Assembly (NCBI GenBank): GCA_013348845.1
Contig: CP054675.1
Location: forward strand, 2,179,501 to 2,243,500
Length of the DNA: 64,000 nucleotides
Direction of reading: 5' to 3'
Source: Candidatus Tepidiaquacella proteinivora
GTDB lineage: Bacteria; Bacteroidota; Ignavibacteria; Tepidaquicellales; Tepidaquicellaceae
Shown: positions 18,275 through 26,992 of the stretch, in pieces
Layout: each line of letters opens with the position of its first letter
Numbering within the stretch: the first letter of the stretch is position 1
Notes under the pieces: model-generated
The model's input: the letters and a program-made list of their open reading frames with translations, nothing else
Told to the model about the DNA's origin: nothing
Databases searched by the model: none
Made by a program: the position numbers and the translations under genes

Positions 18275-18299
18275 TAATAAAGTTTATTAAACTTTATTA
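18275..18299. promoter_or_regulatory. 25-bp perfect palindrome before arfB
   Basis: Two 12-bp arms, TAATAAAGTTTA and its exact complement, flank one central T. The palindrome ends 15 nt before the arfB ATG, in the divergent gap between arfB and the propeller gene. A dimeric regulator site is possible; the sequence is only A/T-rich with one G/C pair per arm, so chance formation is not excluded. There is no T-run typical of a terminator. Confidence 0.35.
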
Positions 18300-18314
18300 T
18301 TAAAATACATTTAT

Positions 18315-18725
18315 ATGAATGATATAAAAGATATAATAGAAAAAGAAGTAATTATCAAAGCTTCACGAAGTGGAGGAAAAGGAGGTCAATATGTAAATAA
18401 AGTGTCAACTAAGATCACTATAAAATTTAATATATTGAATTCAAGTGCGTTTAGTGATTACCAGAAAAATATTATCATAAATAAATTAGGAAATAAACTA
18501 ACAAAGGAAGGTGATTTAGTAATTAGTTCGGGAAATGAACGGTCACAATATTTAAATAAGAAAAGGTGTATGGAGAAATTATATTCTCTTATATCAAATG
18601 CTTTGAAAGTGGGCAAGAAAAGAATAAAGACAATGCCAACTGAAGAGTCAAAAGAAAAAAGAATCAGGGAAAAGAAAATTATATCAGAAAAAAAGTTACT
18701 CAGAAGTAAAAAAATAATTGAATAA
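18315..18725 (+). CDS. arfB: Peptidyl-tRNA hydrolase ArfB (YaeJ-type ribosome rescue)
   Basis: The 136-aa protein has the release-factor catalytic loop ASRSGGKGGQYVNKVSTKI with GGQ at residues 23-25, followed by the YaeJ pattern ISSGNERSQYLNKKRC and a very basic C-terminal tail (KEKRIREKKI and so on). That tail enters the mRNA channel of stalled ribosomes. It is too short and lacks the codon-recognition domain of RF1/RF2, so it frees stalled ribosomes without a stop codon. It stands alone between divergent and convergent neighbours. Confidence 0.92.
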   Translation: MNDIKDIIEKEVIIKASRSGGKGGQYVNKVSTKITIKFNILNSSAFSDYQKNIIINKLGNKLTKEGDLVISSGNERSQYLNKKRCMEKLYSLISNALKVGKKRIKTMPTEESKEKRIREKKIISEKKLLRSKKIIE

Positions 18726-18733
18726 TATACTAT

Positions 18734-19942
18734 TCAATCTCTAAACATTATTCTTATACTGAATATTGTTACAAGAAACATAAAAATTCCACCTGATAAA
18801 AATGGATATTGATATCCGATTTTTTCATATAAGAAGGTCCCCCAAATAGGTCCAAATACTCTTGCTAAAGAACCAAGTGCTTGATTTATTCCAAGAACAG
18901 AACCCTGTTTATCTATATCAGTGTTGTTTGAAATCAGACCCATCACCATTGGAATATTTAATCCATTTCCAAATGCGAGAATAAAAATTACAACAAGTAG
19001 TAAAGTTATGGAATTGAATACAGGAATTAACACAAGGCCTAATGTTGTTAATAAATTTCCTAAAATTAATGATTTTTCTTCTCCAATTTTTTCTTTAAAA
19101 AATTTTACTAAGAAAAATTGTACTGATGCCCCTATTATCCCTAAAAAAGATAATATTAATCCTGATTGTTCCTGAGTTAGATGAAAGCCAGCTGGTCTTT
19201 TGGTAAAAAGAACAAAAGTTGCATGAATATTAGCAAAAGAGAAAGTTATAAAGAAAAATAAAATTACAAAGATACCGACTTTTTTATTTGTTATTACTTT
19301 TTTAACTGATTCGAAATTTATTAATGTAACACCCTTGAAATTTTTTTTATTTTCTTTCATTAATTCAATTGGTAATGTCTCTTTCAATGCGACAATGCAG
19401 AGTATCAAAGCTATGAAGGAAAAGAAACTCGCAAGAAAAATCGGAGCGCCAAATCCAAAATTCTCTGAAACTATTCCACCAATAGCAGGACCAAAAACAA
19501 AACCCATAGAAAATGCTGCTCCAATATATCCCATTCCTCTGGCACGGTTTGCTTTTGTGGTAATATCTGAAATAACAGATTGTGCTGCGGACAGATTAGC
19601 TGAAAATATACCTGCAAAAATTCTTGATAACACAAGTAACCAGAAAGATAAGATAATTCCTGAAAATACTAATGCCATCATTAGATATGAAATTATATTG
19701 CCAGCAAGACTCATAATTAATATAGGTTTCCTTCCATAAACATCAGATAATGAACCCCATACTGGTGTAAAAATAAATTGCATTAAAGAAAATAAAGCAA
19801 CAATTATTCCTATAGTTGCTTCATTTATATGCATTACATCTGTCATAAAGAAGGGTAATAGTGGAATAATTATTCCAAATCCCAGTAAATCAATAAAAAT
19901 GGTGATGAAAATTACGATTAATGAATAATTATAACTTTTCAT
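18734..19942 (-). CDS. MFS transporter, TetA-like
   Basis: The 402-aa protein has about 12 membrane segments. The conserved loop between helices 2 and 3, GSLSDVYGRKPILIMS, is MFS motif A. FIDLLGFGIIIPLLPFF at the start and FSANLSAAQSVISDIT in helix 4 resemble the drug:H+ antiporter-1 (TetA) group. The substrate is unknown. It follows the site-2 protease gene by 1 nt on the same strand and converges with arfB. Confidence 0.88.
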   Translation of the reverse strand: MKSYNYSLIVIFITIFIDLLGFGIIIPLLPFFMTDVMHINEATIGIIVALFSLMQFIFTPVWGSLSDVYGRKPILIMSLAGNIISYLMMALVFSGIILSFWLLVLSRIFAGIFSANLSAAQSVISDITTKANRARGMGYIGAAFSMGFVFGPAIGGIVSENFGFGAPIFLASFFSFIALILCIVALKETLPIELMKENKKNFKGVTLINFESVKKVITNKKVGIFVILFFFITFSFANIHATFVLFTKRPAGFHLTQEQSGLILSFLGIIGASVQFFLVKFFKEKIGEEKSLILGNLLTTLGLVLIPVFNSITLLLVVIFILAFGNGLNIPMVMGLISNNTDIDKQGSVLGINQALGSLARVFGPIWGTFLYEKIGYQYPFLSGGIFMFLVTIFSIRIMFRD

Positions 19943-19943
19943 A

Positions 19944-20918
19944 TTATATACCAGAAATAGGAATAGGACAAAACGAGGTTATAAATATAAAAAATGAAAA
20001 CCAACCTAAAATTATTCTGAGTTTTCCAAGTTCTTCATCAAAATTTTGAATTATTGGTGGATGCTCTATTTTTATCAAAGTTAATATTAAAATAGCCCAG
20101 ATGAGCCAATTAGTTGAACCAATGTTTATATTCGGATAAAATATTTGTATAATGCCAATTCCACCAAAGAATATTAATAACCCAAAAACGATATATGCGA
20201 TATATTTATGTTTATCTCCAAACATAGAATAAGAAATATGTCCACCATCAAGTTGACCAACAGGCATCATATTCAGAGAAGTTATTAATAACCCAAACCA
20301 TCCAACACAAAGAAAAGGATAATGATAAATTTCGTTCATCGGAGGCACAAAACTATTTGAAGAGAAAGTATAAGTTAATTTTTCGAGTAAATAAATAATA
20401 ATGTTATAACCAAAAGTTAAACCTGTTTCAGGAATACCAGTCATATGATATTCAGGATGTATTTCATAAAGGAAATCAATTTTAGGTAGATGAGTATATC
20501 CCCAAATTAGAATTGCCAATGAAACAATCCAGCCTGAAATAGGACCAGCAACTCCTATGTCAAAAAGCGCTTTTCTTGAATTTACTGGACTTTTCATTTT
20601 AATTACTGCTCCCATAGTCCCGAAAGGATTTAAAAATAAAAAAGGGAAGGGGATATAGTATGGATATGTTACGGATATTTTATGTAATTTCGCAGCAAAA
20701 AAATGTCCAAATTCATGAAAAGTTATAACAGTCATAATCAAGATTGAATATGTTAATCCAGCTGAAAAGTTTTCTAATTGGTATGGATCTTGATTACTCC
20801 AACCTACACCTGCAAGGGTAGTGGTGAAAAATGTTGCAAGAAAAAGAAGAATGTTTAAAAATATCGCATTTATTTTAATCCCTTTCTTCTGAACATATGA
20901 ATTACCTTGTTCATCCAT
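19944..20918 (-). CDS. Site-2 protease family membrane metalloprotease (M50)
   Basis: The 324-aa protein has six or more membrane segments. The zinc site is ITFHEFGHFFAAKLH (HExxH at residues 68-72), and the second motif SLNMMPVGQLDGGHISY supplies the conserved Asp. Such proteases cut substrates within the membrane. The lack of a PDZ domain and the FPFLFLNPFGTMGAVI segment fit the group without PDZ domains found in Bacteroidota and cyanobacteria. Another intramembrane protease (CPBP) is encoded divergently 101 bp away. Confidence 0.9.
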   Translation of the reverse strand: MDEQGNSYVQKKGIKINAIFLNILLFLATFFTTTLAGVGWSNQDPYQLENFSAGLTYSILIMTVITFHEFGHFFAAKLHKISVTYPYYIPFPFLFLNPFGTMGAVIKMKSPVNSRKALFDIGVAGPISGWIVSLAILIWGYTHLPKIDFLYEIHPEYHMTGIPETGLTFGYNIIIYLLEKLTYTFSSNSFVPPMNEIYHYPFLCVGWFGLLITSLNMMPVGQLDGGHISYSMFGDKHKYIAYIVFGLLIFFGGIGIIQIFYPNINIGSTNWLIWAILILTLIKIEHPPIIQNFDEELGKLRIILGWFSFFIFITSFCPIPISGI

Positions 20919-21019
20919 AATAAATATTTTCTTTTTTAAGTTTTTTTAATCCTATAAAAATACCATTTTAAGATATTTAAATATATTGCATTTTTTTTCA
21001 TATTAGATAAGTTGTTAAT

Positions 21020-21928
21020 ATGGATGAAAATAATTATAGAGTAAATAATTTCCCTTTTAAAGAAATCAATCCTTATATTTTTACTATTATTATTGTAGTA
21101 ACAGTTTTTTTCACCTATCAGTTATTGGGGAGTTTGTTTGCTTTGATTATCTTTGGCGGGAAATTTTTAGAAATGAGCAATATGTTTCCTGTTAGATTGA
21201 CTACAATAATATCACAATTTTTGTTAATACTTTTTCCGGTTTATTTATTAAATTATTTAAGAGGTAATGATCTTGCCAGTGGATTCAGCATCAGGAAAAC
21301 AAGTTTTCTTTATTATTTCCTTTCTGGTATTGCAATTATTGTTGTTCAACCAGTTTTACAATTTTATATGCTTTTGCAAAACAAGGCGATTGAGAGATTA
21401 CCTATTGATAGCCGTATTATTGATGCAATAAAAAGTATTTCAGAACAACTTGATTCATATACCGCAAAACTTGTATCTGCAGGGTCTTTAGAGGAATTGT
21501 TCTTGGTTATAATTGCGATTGCAGTTACTCCGGCTATATGTGAAGAGTTAATGTTTAGGGGTTTGATTCTAAACACTCTTATTAAATCTGGAAATATAAA
21601 ATTATCAATTTTTCTTACCGGATTTATTTTTTCACTTTTCCATTTTCATCCTTTTAATATAATACCACTGATTTTTCTTGGGGTATTCCTATCCATTATC
21701 ACTTATTACAGTAGAAGCATTTTCCCTGCAATATTTACTCATTTTTTAAACAATCTCTTTTCTGTACTTGCAGTGCATTTTTATGGTAAGGAAGTAATAA
21801 GTAATTATGAATATTTTGAGAATAATTTTTTCTCTACTGCTCTATTTGCTTCTTTATCTTTTATATTGTTTGTATTTATTACTTATTATATTATTAAAGA
21901 AGGTAAAAAGAATTTAGTGAATGGATAA
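21020..21928 (+). CDS. CPBP-family intramembrane metalloprotease (Abi/Rce1-like)
   Basis: The 302-aa protein has about eight membrane segments and the two CPBP motifs: ICEELMFRGLILN (Glu 175-176) and FSLFHFHPFNIIP (His 208). Members process prenylated proteins, bacteriocin-immunity factors or other membrane substrates; the substrate here is unknown. Its last 8 nt overlap cdsA, so the two are co-translated. Confidence 0.9.
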   Translation: MDENNYRVNNFPFKEINPYIFTIIIVVTVFFTYQLLGSLFALIIFGGKFLEMSNMFPVRLTTIISQFLLILFPVYLLNYLRGNDLASGFSIRKTSFLYYFLSGIAIIVVQPVLQFYMLLQNKAIERLPIDSRIIDAIKSISEQLDSYTAKLVSAGSLEELFLVIIAIAVTPAICEELMFRGLILNTLIKSGNIKLSIFLTGFIFSLFHFHPFNIIPLIFLGVFLSIITYYSRSIFPAIFTHFLNNLFSVLAVHFYGKEVISNYEYFENNFFSTALFASLSFILFVFITYYIIKEGKKNLVNG

Positions 21929-22700
21929 TTTGACTAAAAGAACAGTAATTAGTATCGTAAGTATTCCGATAATTCTTGGATTAGCTTATTTAGGGAATTC
22001 TTATTTTTTAGTTCTTTGTTTTATTATTCAAATGTTTTGCTTATTTGAGTTTTACAATCTTTTTGAGCGAAATGGCTTCAGACCATTTAAGTATTTGTCA
22101 ATACTTTTTTCATTAATGCTTTTTCTGGTTAAGTATTTTAATACACCCTATTTATTTTTCATTTCTTTCTTATTTCTTTTTTTAATAATTACACTTGAAA
22201 TTTTTAAAGGTAAAGATTCCAATCCAATAAATGTTTTTTTAAGTATTGGTGGAATTTTATATATAAGTATACCGTTTATTTTATTAAGTGAATTAAGCTC
22301 TGATTACAGACTTGTATTTATCTTATTTATACTTATTTGGACTTCGGATACAATAGCATATTTTGTTGGAAAGTATTTAGGAAAGACTAAATTGTCTAAA
22401 ATTAGTCCGGGTAAAACTGTAGAAGGTGCAGTTGCAGGTTTGTTAGCTTCTGTTTTATGCTCATTAATATTTGCAAAAATTTATTTTGAATTAATTACAA
22501 TATTTGATAGCTTGATTATAGGTCTAATTGTTGGTTTATTTGGCGTGGTTGGAGACTTATTTGAATCTTTGATAAAAAGATATAGCGAAGTGAAAGATTC
22601 TTCTGCGATAATACCGGGTCATGGTGGCTTTCTGGATAGATTTGATAGTATAATCTTTGTTACTCCTATTATTTATATTTATTTTCATTATATAAAGTAA
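21921..22700 (+). CDS. cdsA: Phosphatidate cytidylyltransferase
   Basis: The 259-aa integral membrane protein ends with the CdsA signature. IWTSDTIAYFVGKYLGKTKL and ISPGKTVEGAVAG are followed by GLFGVVGDLFESLIKRYSEV, KDSSAIIPGHGGFLDRFDS at the C-terminus. It makes CDP-diacylglycerol for phospholipid synthesis. It overlaps the CPBP protease gene by 8 nt. Confidence 0.95.
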   Translation: MDNLTKRTVISIVSIPIILGLAYLGNSYFLVLCFIIQMFCLFEFYNLFERNGFRPFKYLSILFSLMLFLVKYFNTPYLFFISFLFLFLIITLEIFKGKDSNPINVFLSIGGILYISIPFILLSELSSDYRLVFILFILIWTSDTIAYFVGKYLGKTKLSKISPGKTVEGAVAGLLASVLCSLIFAKIYFELITIFDSLIIGLIVGLFGVVGDLFESLIKRYSEVKDSSAIIPGHGGFLDRFDSIIFVTPIIYIYFHYIK

Positions 22701-22766
22701 GTTAAAATTTAACTTGAATTGTAGTGATAATATAATAATTTTTGTGTCAGAAAAAGTTTTCTTATT

Positions 22767-23219
22767 ATGTCAAAGAGAAAAAAAATAGTTAAAAAGAAGG
22801 AAGACGATTTAAAAAAACTTAAAAATGTTAATGGTGTATTATCGGTCTTTAATGATGATGAAATTGAAATAGATGAAAAAATTTTAGAGAAAATTAATAA
22901 TCTTAAAAACAAAAAGGTAAAGTTAGAATTAGTAAAAATAAAAAATCACATCGGGAACCCGGAAATAAAAGATGTTAATAAATTAAGTAAAAAATTACTA
23001 AAAAAAGAATTAGATAAACTGTACGATATATTAGGTAGAAATAATATCTTTGTTCATTTTAAAAACGAATATGATTTAAGGGAAAAATATAGATTTATTA
23101 CAGAAGAGGTTTTGGAACAAAAGATTGAGAAACTTTCAAATATTGATGTGAGCGTAAAATTTATATATGAAGATTTTCACCCTGAGAAAGATATCATAGA
23201 TAATGAAGAGGAGGAATGA
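22767..23219 (+). CDS. Lysine- and glutamate-rich protein of unknown function
   Basis: I do not recognise this 150-aa protein. It starts with a very basic segment (SKRKKIVKKKEDDLKKLK), then has ELVKIKNHIGNPEIKDVNKL and YDILGRNNIFVHFKNEYDLR, and ends in acidic residues (IIDNEEEE). The central part could be a small folded domain; the ends look disordered. A GAGGAGGAA stretch at its end serves as the ribosome site for the redoxin gene that starts 3 nt after the stop, so the two are coupled. Confidence 0.62.
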   Translation: MSKRKKIVKKKEDDLKKLKNVNGVLSVFNDDEIEIDEKILEKINNLKNKKVKLELVKIKNHIGNPEIKDVNKLSKKLLKKELDKLYDILGRNNIFVHFKNEYDLREKYRFITEEVLEQKIEKLSNIDVSVKFIYEDFHPEKDIIDNEEEE

Positions 23220-23222
23220 TTA

Positions 23223-23768
23223 ATGTTGCTATATAGTAAAGAAGTGAACCTAAATTCATCAGCAAAAGATTTTAAACTCAAAGGGGTTGACAACAAGTTC
23301 TATTGCCTTGATGATTTCAAAGATTTTAAAATTCTTGTTATTGTTTTTATGTGTAATCATTGTCCTTATGTTAAAGCGGTAATAAATAGATTGATTGATT
23401 TGCAGGAAAAGTTTTTACAGAAAAGCGTAAGATTTGTTGGGATCAATCCTAATGATGAAATAAATTATCCGGAAGATAGTTTTGAGAATATGAAATTATT
23501 CTATAGAAACTATAATATGAATTTCCCCTATCTACGTGATGAAACTCAGGAAGTTGCAAAATTATATGATGCTGTATGTACACCGGATATTTATGTATAT
23601 GATAGCGATAGAAAATTAAAATACAGAGGACGCATAGATGATAACTGGAAAGATGAATCTCAGGTAAAAAATAGGGAATTGGAAAAAGCTATAATTTTAC
23701 TGCTTGAAGGAAAGGAAATTGATTTTCAGCAAAATCCCTCAATGGGGTGTTCAATAAAATGGAAATAA
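23223..23768 (+). CDS. Thioredoxin-like redoxin (AhpC/TSA-related)
   Basis: The 181-aa protein has a thioredoxin fold with the active site VIVFMCNHCPYVKAVINRL; the CxxC is CNHC near residue 43. FVGINPNDEINYPEDSFENM, FPYLRDETQEVAKLYDA and CTPDIYVYD follow, the pattern of the redoxin group with the MCNHCPYV motif. A signal peptide is absent, so it is cytoplasmic. It is probably a thiol reductase or peroxidase; substrate unknown. A strong ribosome site lies in the tail of the upstream gene. Confidence 0.88.
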   Translation: MLLYSKEVNLNSSAKDFKLKGVDNKFYCLDDFKDFKILVIVFMCNHCPYVKAVINRLIDLQEKFLQKSVRFVGINPNDEINYPEDSFENMKLFYRNYNMNFPYLRDETQEVAKLYDAVCTPDIYVYDSDRKLKYRGRIDDNWKDESQVKNRELEKAIILLLEGKEIDFQQNPSMGCSIKWK

Positions 23769-23784
23769 AATTAAATTTATATTT

Positions 23785-24390
23785 ATGTCAAAATTAGTAA
23801 TTGTTAGACACGGACAATCTCAATGGAACCTTGAAAACAGATTTACCGGCTGGATTGATATAGACTTATCTGAAAAAGGTATCGAGGAAGCAAAATCTGC
23901 TGGGGAAAAATTAATTGGATATAAATTTGATAAAGCCTATACATCAGCTTTAATAAGGGCTCAAAGAACACTTGATATTATTTTGGAGATAATCGGGCAA
24001 AAAGATATTCCTGTTGAAAAAGATAAAGCATTAAATGAACGGATGTACGGTGATTTACAAGGTCTAAATAAAGATGAAACACGTAAGAAATACGGTGACG
24101 AACAAGTCAGACTTTGGCGACGCAGTTATGATATTGCTCCTCCAAATGGTGAGAGTTTAAAGGATACGGCTGCAAGAGTTATACCTTATTTCGAAAGTAA
24201 AATAGCAGTTGACTTAAAGAACGGTAAAAATATTTTAATCTCTGCTCATGGAAATTCACTTAGGGCTCTTGTGATGTATCTTGAAAAATTAACTAAAGAA
24301 GAAATCCTGAATACTGAAATTCCCACCGGGGTTCCGAAAGTATATGAACTCGATGAAAATTTAAATATCTTAAGTAAGAAATATTTATAA
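23785..24390 (+). CDS. gpmA: 2,3-bisphosphoglycerate-dependent phosphoglycerate mutase
   Basis: The protein begins MSKLVIVRHGQSQWNLENRF, with the catalytic His in RHG, then TGWIDIDLSEKG, SALIRAQRTLDI, ALNERMYGDLQGLNKDE and ISAHGNSLRALVMYLE. It interconverts 3- and 2-phosphoglycerate. At 201 aa it is shorter than the 230-250 aa of enterobacterial GpmA; the shorter form is common in several phyla. A HAD gene follows after 4 nt. Confidence 0.94.
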   Translation: MSKLVIVRHGQSQWNLENRFTGWIDIDLSEKGIEEAKSAGEKLIGYKFDKAYTSALIRAQRTLDIILEIIGQKDIPVEKDKALNERMYGDLQGLNKDETRKKYGDEQVRLWRRSYDIAPPNGESLKDTAARVIPYFESKIAVDLKNGKNILISAHGNSLRALVMYLEKLTKEEILNTEIPTGVPKVYELDENLNILSKKYL

Positions 24391-24394
24391 ATAG

Positions 24395-25015
24395 ATGCCT
24401 TCGCATAAAATTAAAAATATTTTATTTGATTTAGGAAATACTTTAATATTCTACGATTATTCATATTTTTATGAAGGTCTTGGTAAACTTGAGAAGAAAC
24501 TTAATATTCTAAAATTTAAAAGGTATATTAAAGAAAACGATTTTGGAAATAAGTTATGCAAAGGAAAGATAAATATCAGAGATTTTTTTAGAAAAGCAAA
24601 AAAGAAATTCAATCTAAAGGTTAGTTTTGAAGATTTTGTATATTTATATTCTGATATTTTTTGGGTGAATTATAAAATGAAAAATTTTTTAGAGAAAATT
24701 AATGCACTTGGGCAGTTCAGACTTTTTCTGATATCTAATACCGATTCTACTCATATGAATTTTTTAATGAAGAATTTCCCTTTTTTAAAAATATTTAAGA
24801 ATAGAATACTTTCTTATAAGGTTGGTATGATTAAGCCACAGAAAAAAATTTTTATTTATACACTTCAAAAGTATAAATTAAAAAAAGGTGAGACTCTCTT
24901 AATTGACGATATACCTGCAAACATAAGAGCAGCAGAAGCTATTGGGATTAAAGCAATACGTTATAAATCACACGAAAAATTCTTAAAACAATTCACTCGG
25001 ATTGTTCGTAAATGA
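24395..25015 (+). CDS. HAD-family hydrolase
   Basis: The 206-aa protein has HAD motif I as NILFDLGNTLIFYD, motif II as FLISNTDSTH, the lysine in GMIKPQKKIFIY and motif IV as TLLIDDIPANIRAAEAIGIK. In motif I the residue two after the nucleophile Asp is Gly instead of the Asp typical of phosphatases. A non-phosphatase or atypical hydrolase is possible. The stop overlaps the ATG of the downstream peptidase (ATGA). Confidence 0.85.
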   Translation: MPSHKIKNILFDLGNTLIFYDYSYFYEGLGKLEKKLNILKFKRYIKENDFGNKLCKGKINIRDFFRKAKKKFNLKVSFEDFVYLYSDIFWVNYKMKNFLEKINALGQFRLFLISNTDSTHMNFLMKNFPFLKIFKNRILSYKVGMIKPQKKIFIYTLQKYKLKKGETLLIDDIPANIRAAEAIGIKAIRYKSHEKFLKQFTRIVRK

Positions 25016-26949
25016 AATCTAAAATTTTCCTTATATTTTTTATTGTAGTATTTTTATTAATCATTATTTTCCCTGCACTTTCTGTTTCTTTTTCTCAGAC
25101 TTATTATAAAAATATTAATAGCAATTTCCCAATAAGTTATCAGAATATAAAAGGAGATTCATCAATAAAAGTATCTTATTATGAAATAGATATTAATGTT
25201 TTGCTTAACCCCAATAATATTATAGCCAGAACAGAATTGCTGATTAGAAGAAAAATCTTAAATCCTGTTTTCTTTTTAAACTTAAGTAATGCTCTTATAG
25301 TTGATTCAATTAAACTGAATCAGCAAATTATAAGTTTTTTACACAATAATGATAAATTATTTATTACCCCTGTTTCACAGGATTCTGTTGTAAATCTTTC
25401 GATATTTTATCACGGTTTACCTGTACCAACTGGTTTCGGCAGTTTTATTTTCAGTGGTTATGAAAATGGTCCTGTGATCTGGTCTTTAAGTCAACCTTAT
25501 GGTTCTCAGGATTGGTTCCCATGTAAAAACTCCATTGAAGATAAAGCAGATTCATCAAAAGTTCGTATTACCTGTTCTGAAAATTTAGTTGGTGTCTCAA
25601 ACGGAGTTTTAGAAAATATTGTAAACAATGGTAACGGAACCAAATCTTATTTTTGGAAAAATACTTATCCTATCTCTGTATATTTAATTTCTGTTGCATT
25701 GAGCAATTACTATGAGTATAAAACATATTATAAATATAGTCAAACTGATTCATTACTTGTGGTTCATTATGTTTATCCTTCACAATTCAGTAACTTAAAA
25801 GTTCAACTTGACAAAACAATCGGAATGTTAGATTTCTTCACGAAGATATATTCAACCTATCCCTTCATTAAGGAAAAATATGGACATGCCCAAGTGAATT
25901 TTTCCGGTGGAATGGAACACCAGACTATTACTTCATTAGGAGTTTTTATGGATAATATTATTGCTCATGAACTTGCACATCAATGGTTTGGAGATAAAAT
26001 CACCTGTAAAGATTGGCATCATATTTGGTTAAATGAAGGTTTTGCAACTTATTCAGAAGCACTTTATCTTGAGGAAACTTTAGGAAAAGCCGGATATGAT
26101 GAATTTATAAGAAGTAGAATGAACTTTGCTAAAAGTGCAATTGGAACTATCTATGTTCAGGATGTGAATTCATTGTATGAGATATTTAATCCTTATAGAA
26201 GTTATGCAAAGGGCGCTATTGTTTTGCATATGCTTAGAGGTGTTGTCGGAGATTCGATTTTCTTTAATATCTTAAGAAGTTATGTTAATGATTCCAATCT
26301 TGTTTATAATACAGCTACAACGGAAGATTTTAAAAATATCTGTGAAAGAATAAGTGGAAAAGATCTTGGTTATTTTTTTAGTCAATGGATTTACGGAGAA
26401 AATTATCCAATATATTTTATCTCATGGAATTATAATTACATTTCTAATAATAATTATAAGGTTGACATTAACATTACGCAAAATTTAAATAATAATCCCC
26501 TTTATTTTAAAATGCCCCTTGAAATTTCAATTCAGACAAAAGATTTAGATACATTATTTAAAGTTTTTAATGATACTATTACCTGTAATTATAGTTTTAT
26601 AGTTTTTGGAGAACCCGTCAAAATAACTCTTGACCCAAATGATAAAGTCTTGAAAGATAAAAAAGGAGATGAGATATATGAAAAAGTTAAATATTATCTT
26701 GGCCAGAATTATCCTAATCCTTTTAATTCAAAAACTAAAATTGAATTTGAAATTTTACATAATTCCAATGTGAAATTGGAGGTTTTTGATATTTTAGGTA
26801 GAAATGTTAAAACACTTGTAAACGAAGAATTAAAACAGGGTAAGTATAAAATTGAGTTCTTACCGGAAAATTTACCCTCAGGAGTATATTTTTATAAAAT
26901 TACTACTGAACATTTTACTGATACCAAAAAAATGGTGTTTGTACAGTGA
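25012..26949 (+). CDS. M1-family metallopeptidase with T9SS C-terminal sorting domain
   Basis: The 645-aa protein has an N-terminal hydrophobic signal (5-28), an aminopeptidase N-like domain with GGMEHQT, HELAHQWFGDKITC (HExxH at 319-323) and LNEGFATYSEAL with the third zinc ligand. It ends in a type A sorting domain: LGQNYPNPFNSKTKIEF, VFDILGRNVKTLV, then PSGVYFYKI and TKKMVFVQ. It is predicted to be exported, moved across the outer membrane by T9SS and attached or released. A second, related peptidase follows. Confidence 0.93.
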   Translation: MKSKIFLIFFIVVFLLIIIFPALSVSFSQTYYKNINSNFPISYQNIKGDSSIKVSYYEIDINVLLNPNNIIARTELLIRRKILNPVFFLNLSNALIVDSIKLNQQIISFLHNNDKLFITPVSQDSVVNLSIFYHGLPVPTGFGSFIFSGYENGPVIWSLSQPYGSQDWFPCKNSIEDKADSSKVRITCSENLVGVSNGVLENIVNNGNGTKSYFWKNTYPISVYLISVALSNYYEYKTYYKYSQTDSLLVVHYVYPSQFSNLKVQLDKTIGMLDFFTKIYSTYPFIKEKYGHAQVNFSGGMEHQTITSLGVFMDNIIAHELAHQWFGDKITCKDWHHIWLNEGFATYSEALYLEETLGKAGYDEFIRSRMNFAKSAIGTIYVQDVNSLYEIFNPYRSYAKGAIVLHMLRGVVGDSIFFNILRSYVNDSNLVYNTATTEDFKNICERISGKDLGYFFSQWIYGENYPIYFISWNYNYISNNNYKVDINITQNLNNNPLYFKMPLEISIQTKDLDTLFKVFNDTITCNYSFIVFGEPVKITLDPNDKVLKDKKGDEIYEKVKYYLGQNYPNPFNSKTKIEFEILHNSNVKLEVFDILGRNVKTLVNEELKQGKYKIEFLPENLPSGVYFYKITTEHFTDTKKMVFVQ

Positions 26950-26992
26950 AAAAGTGATTTTTTTTATTTATAATTATAAAAATAATTTTATT

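Noticed and set aside
22699-22715. Hairpin AAGTTAAA/TTTAACTT after cdsA as a terminator
   Set aside because: A/T-only apart from one pair per arm and no T-run follows.
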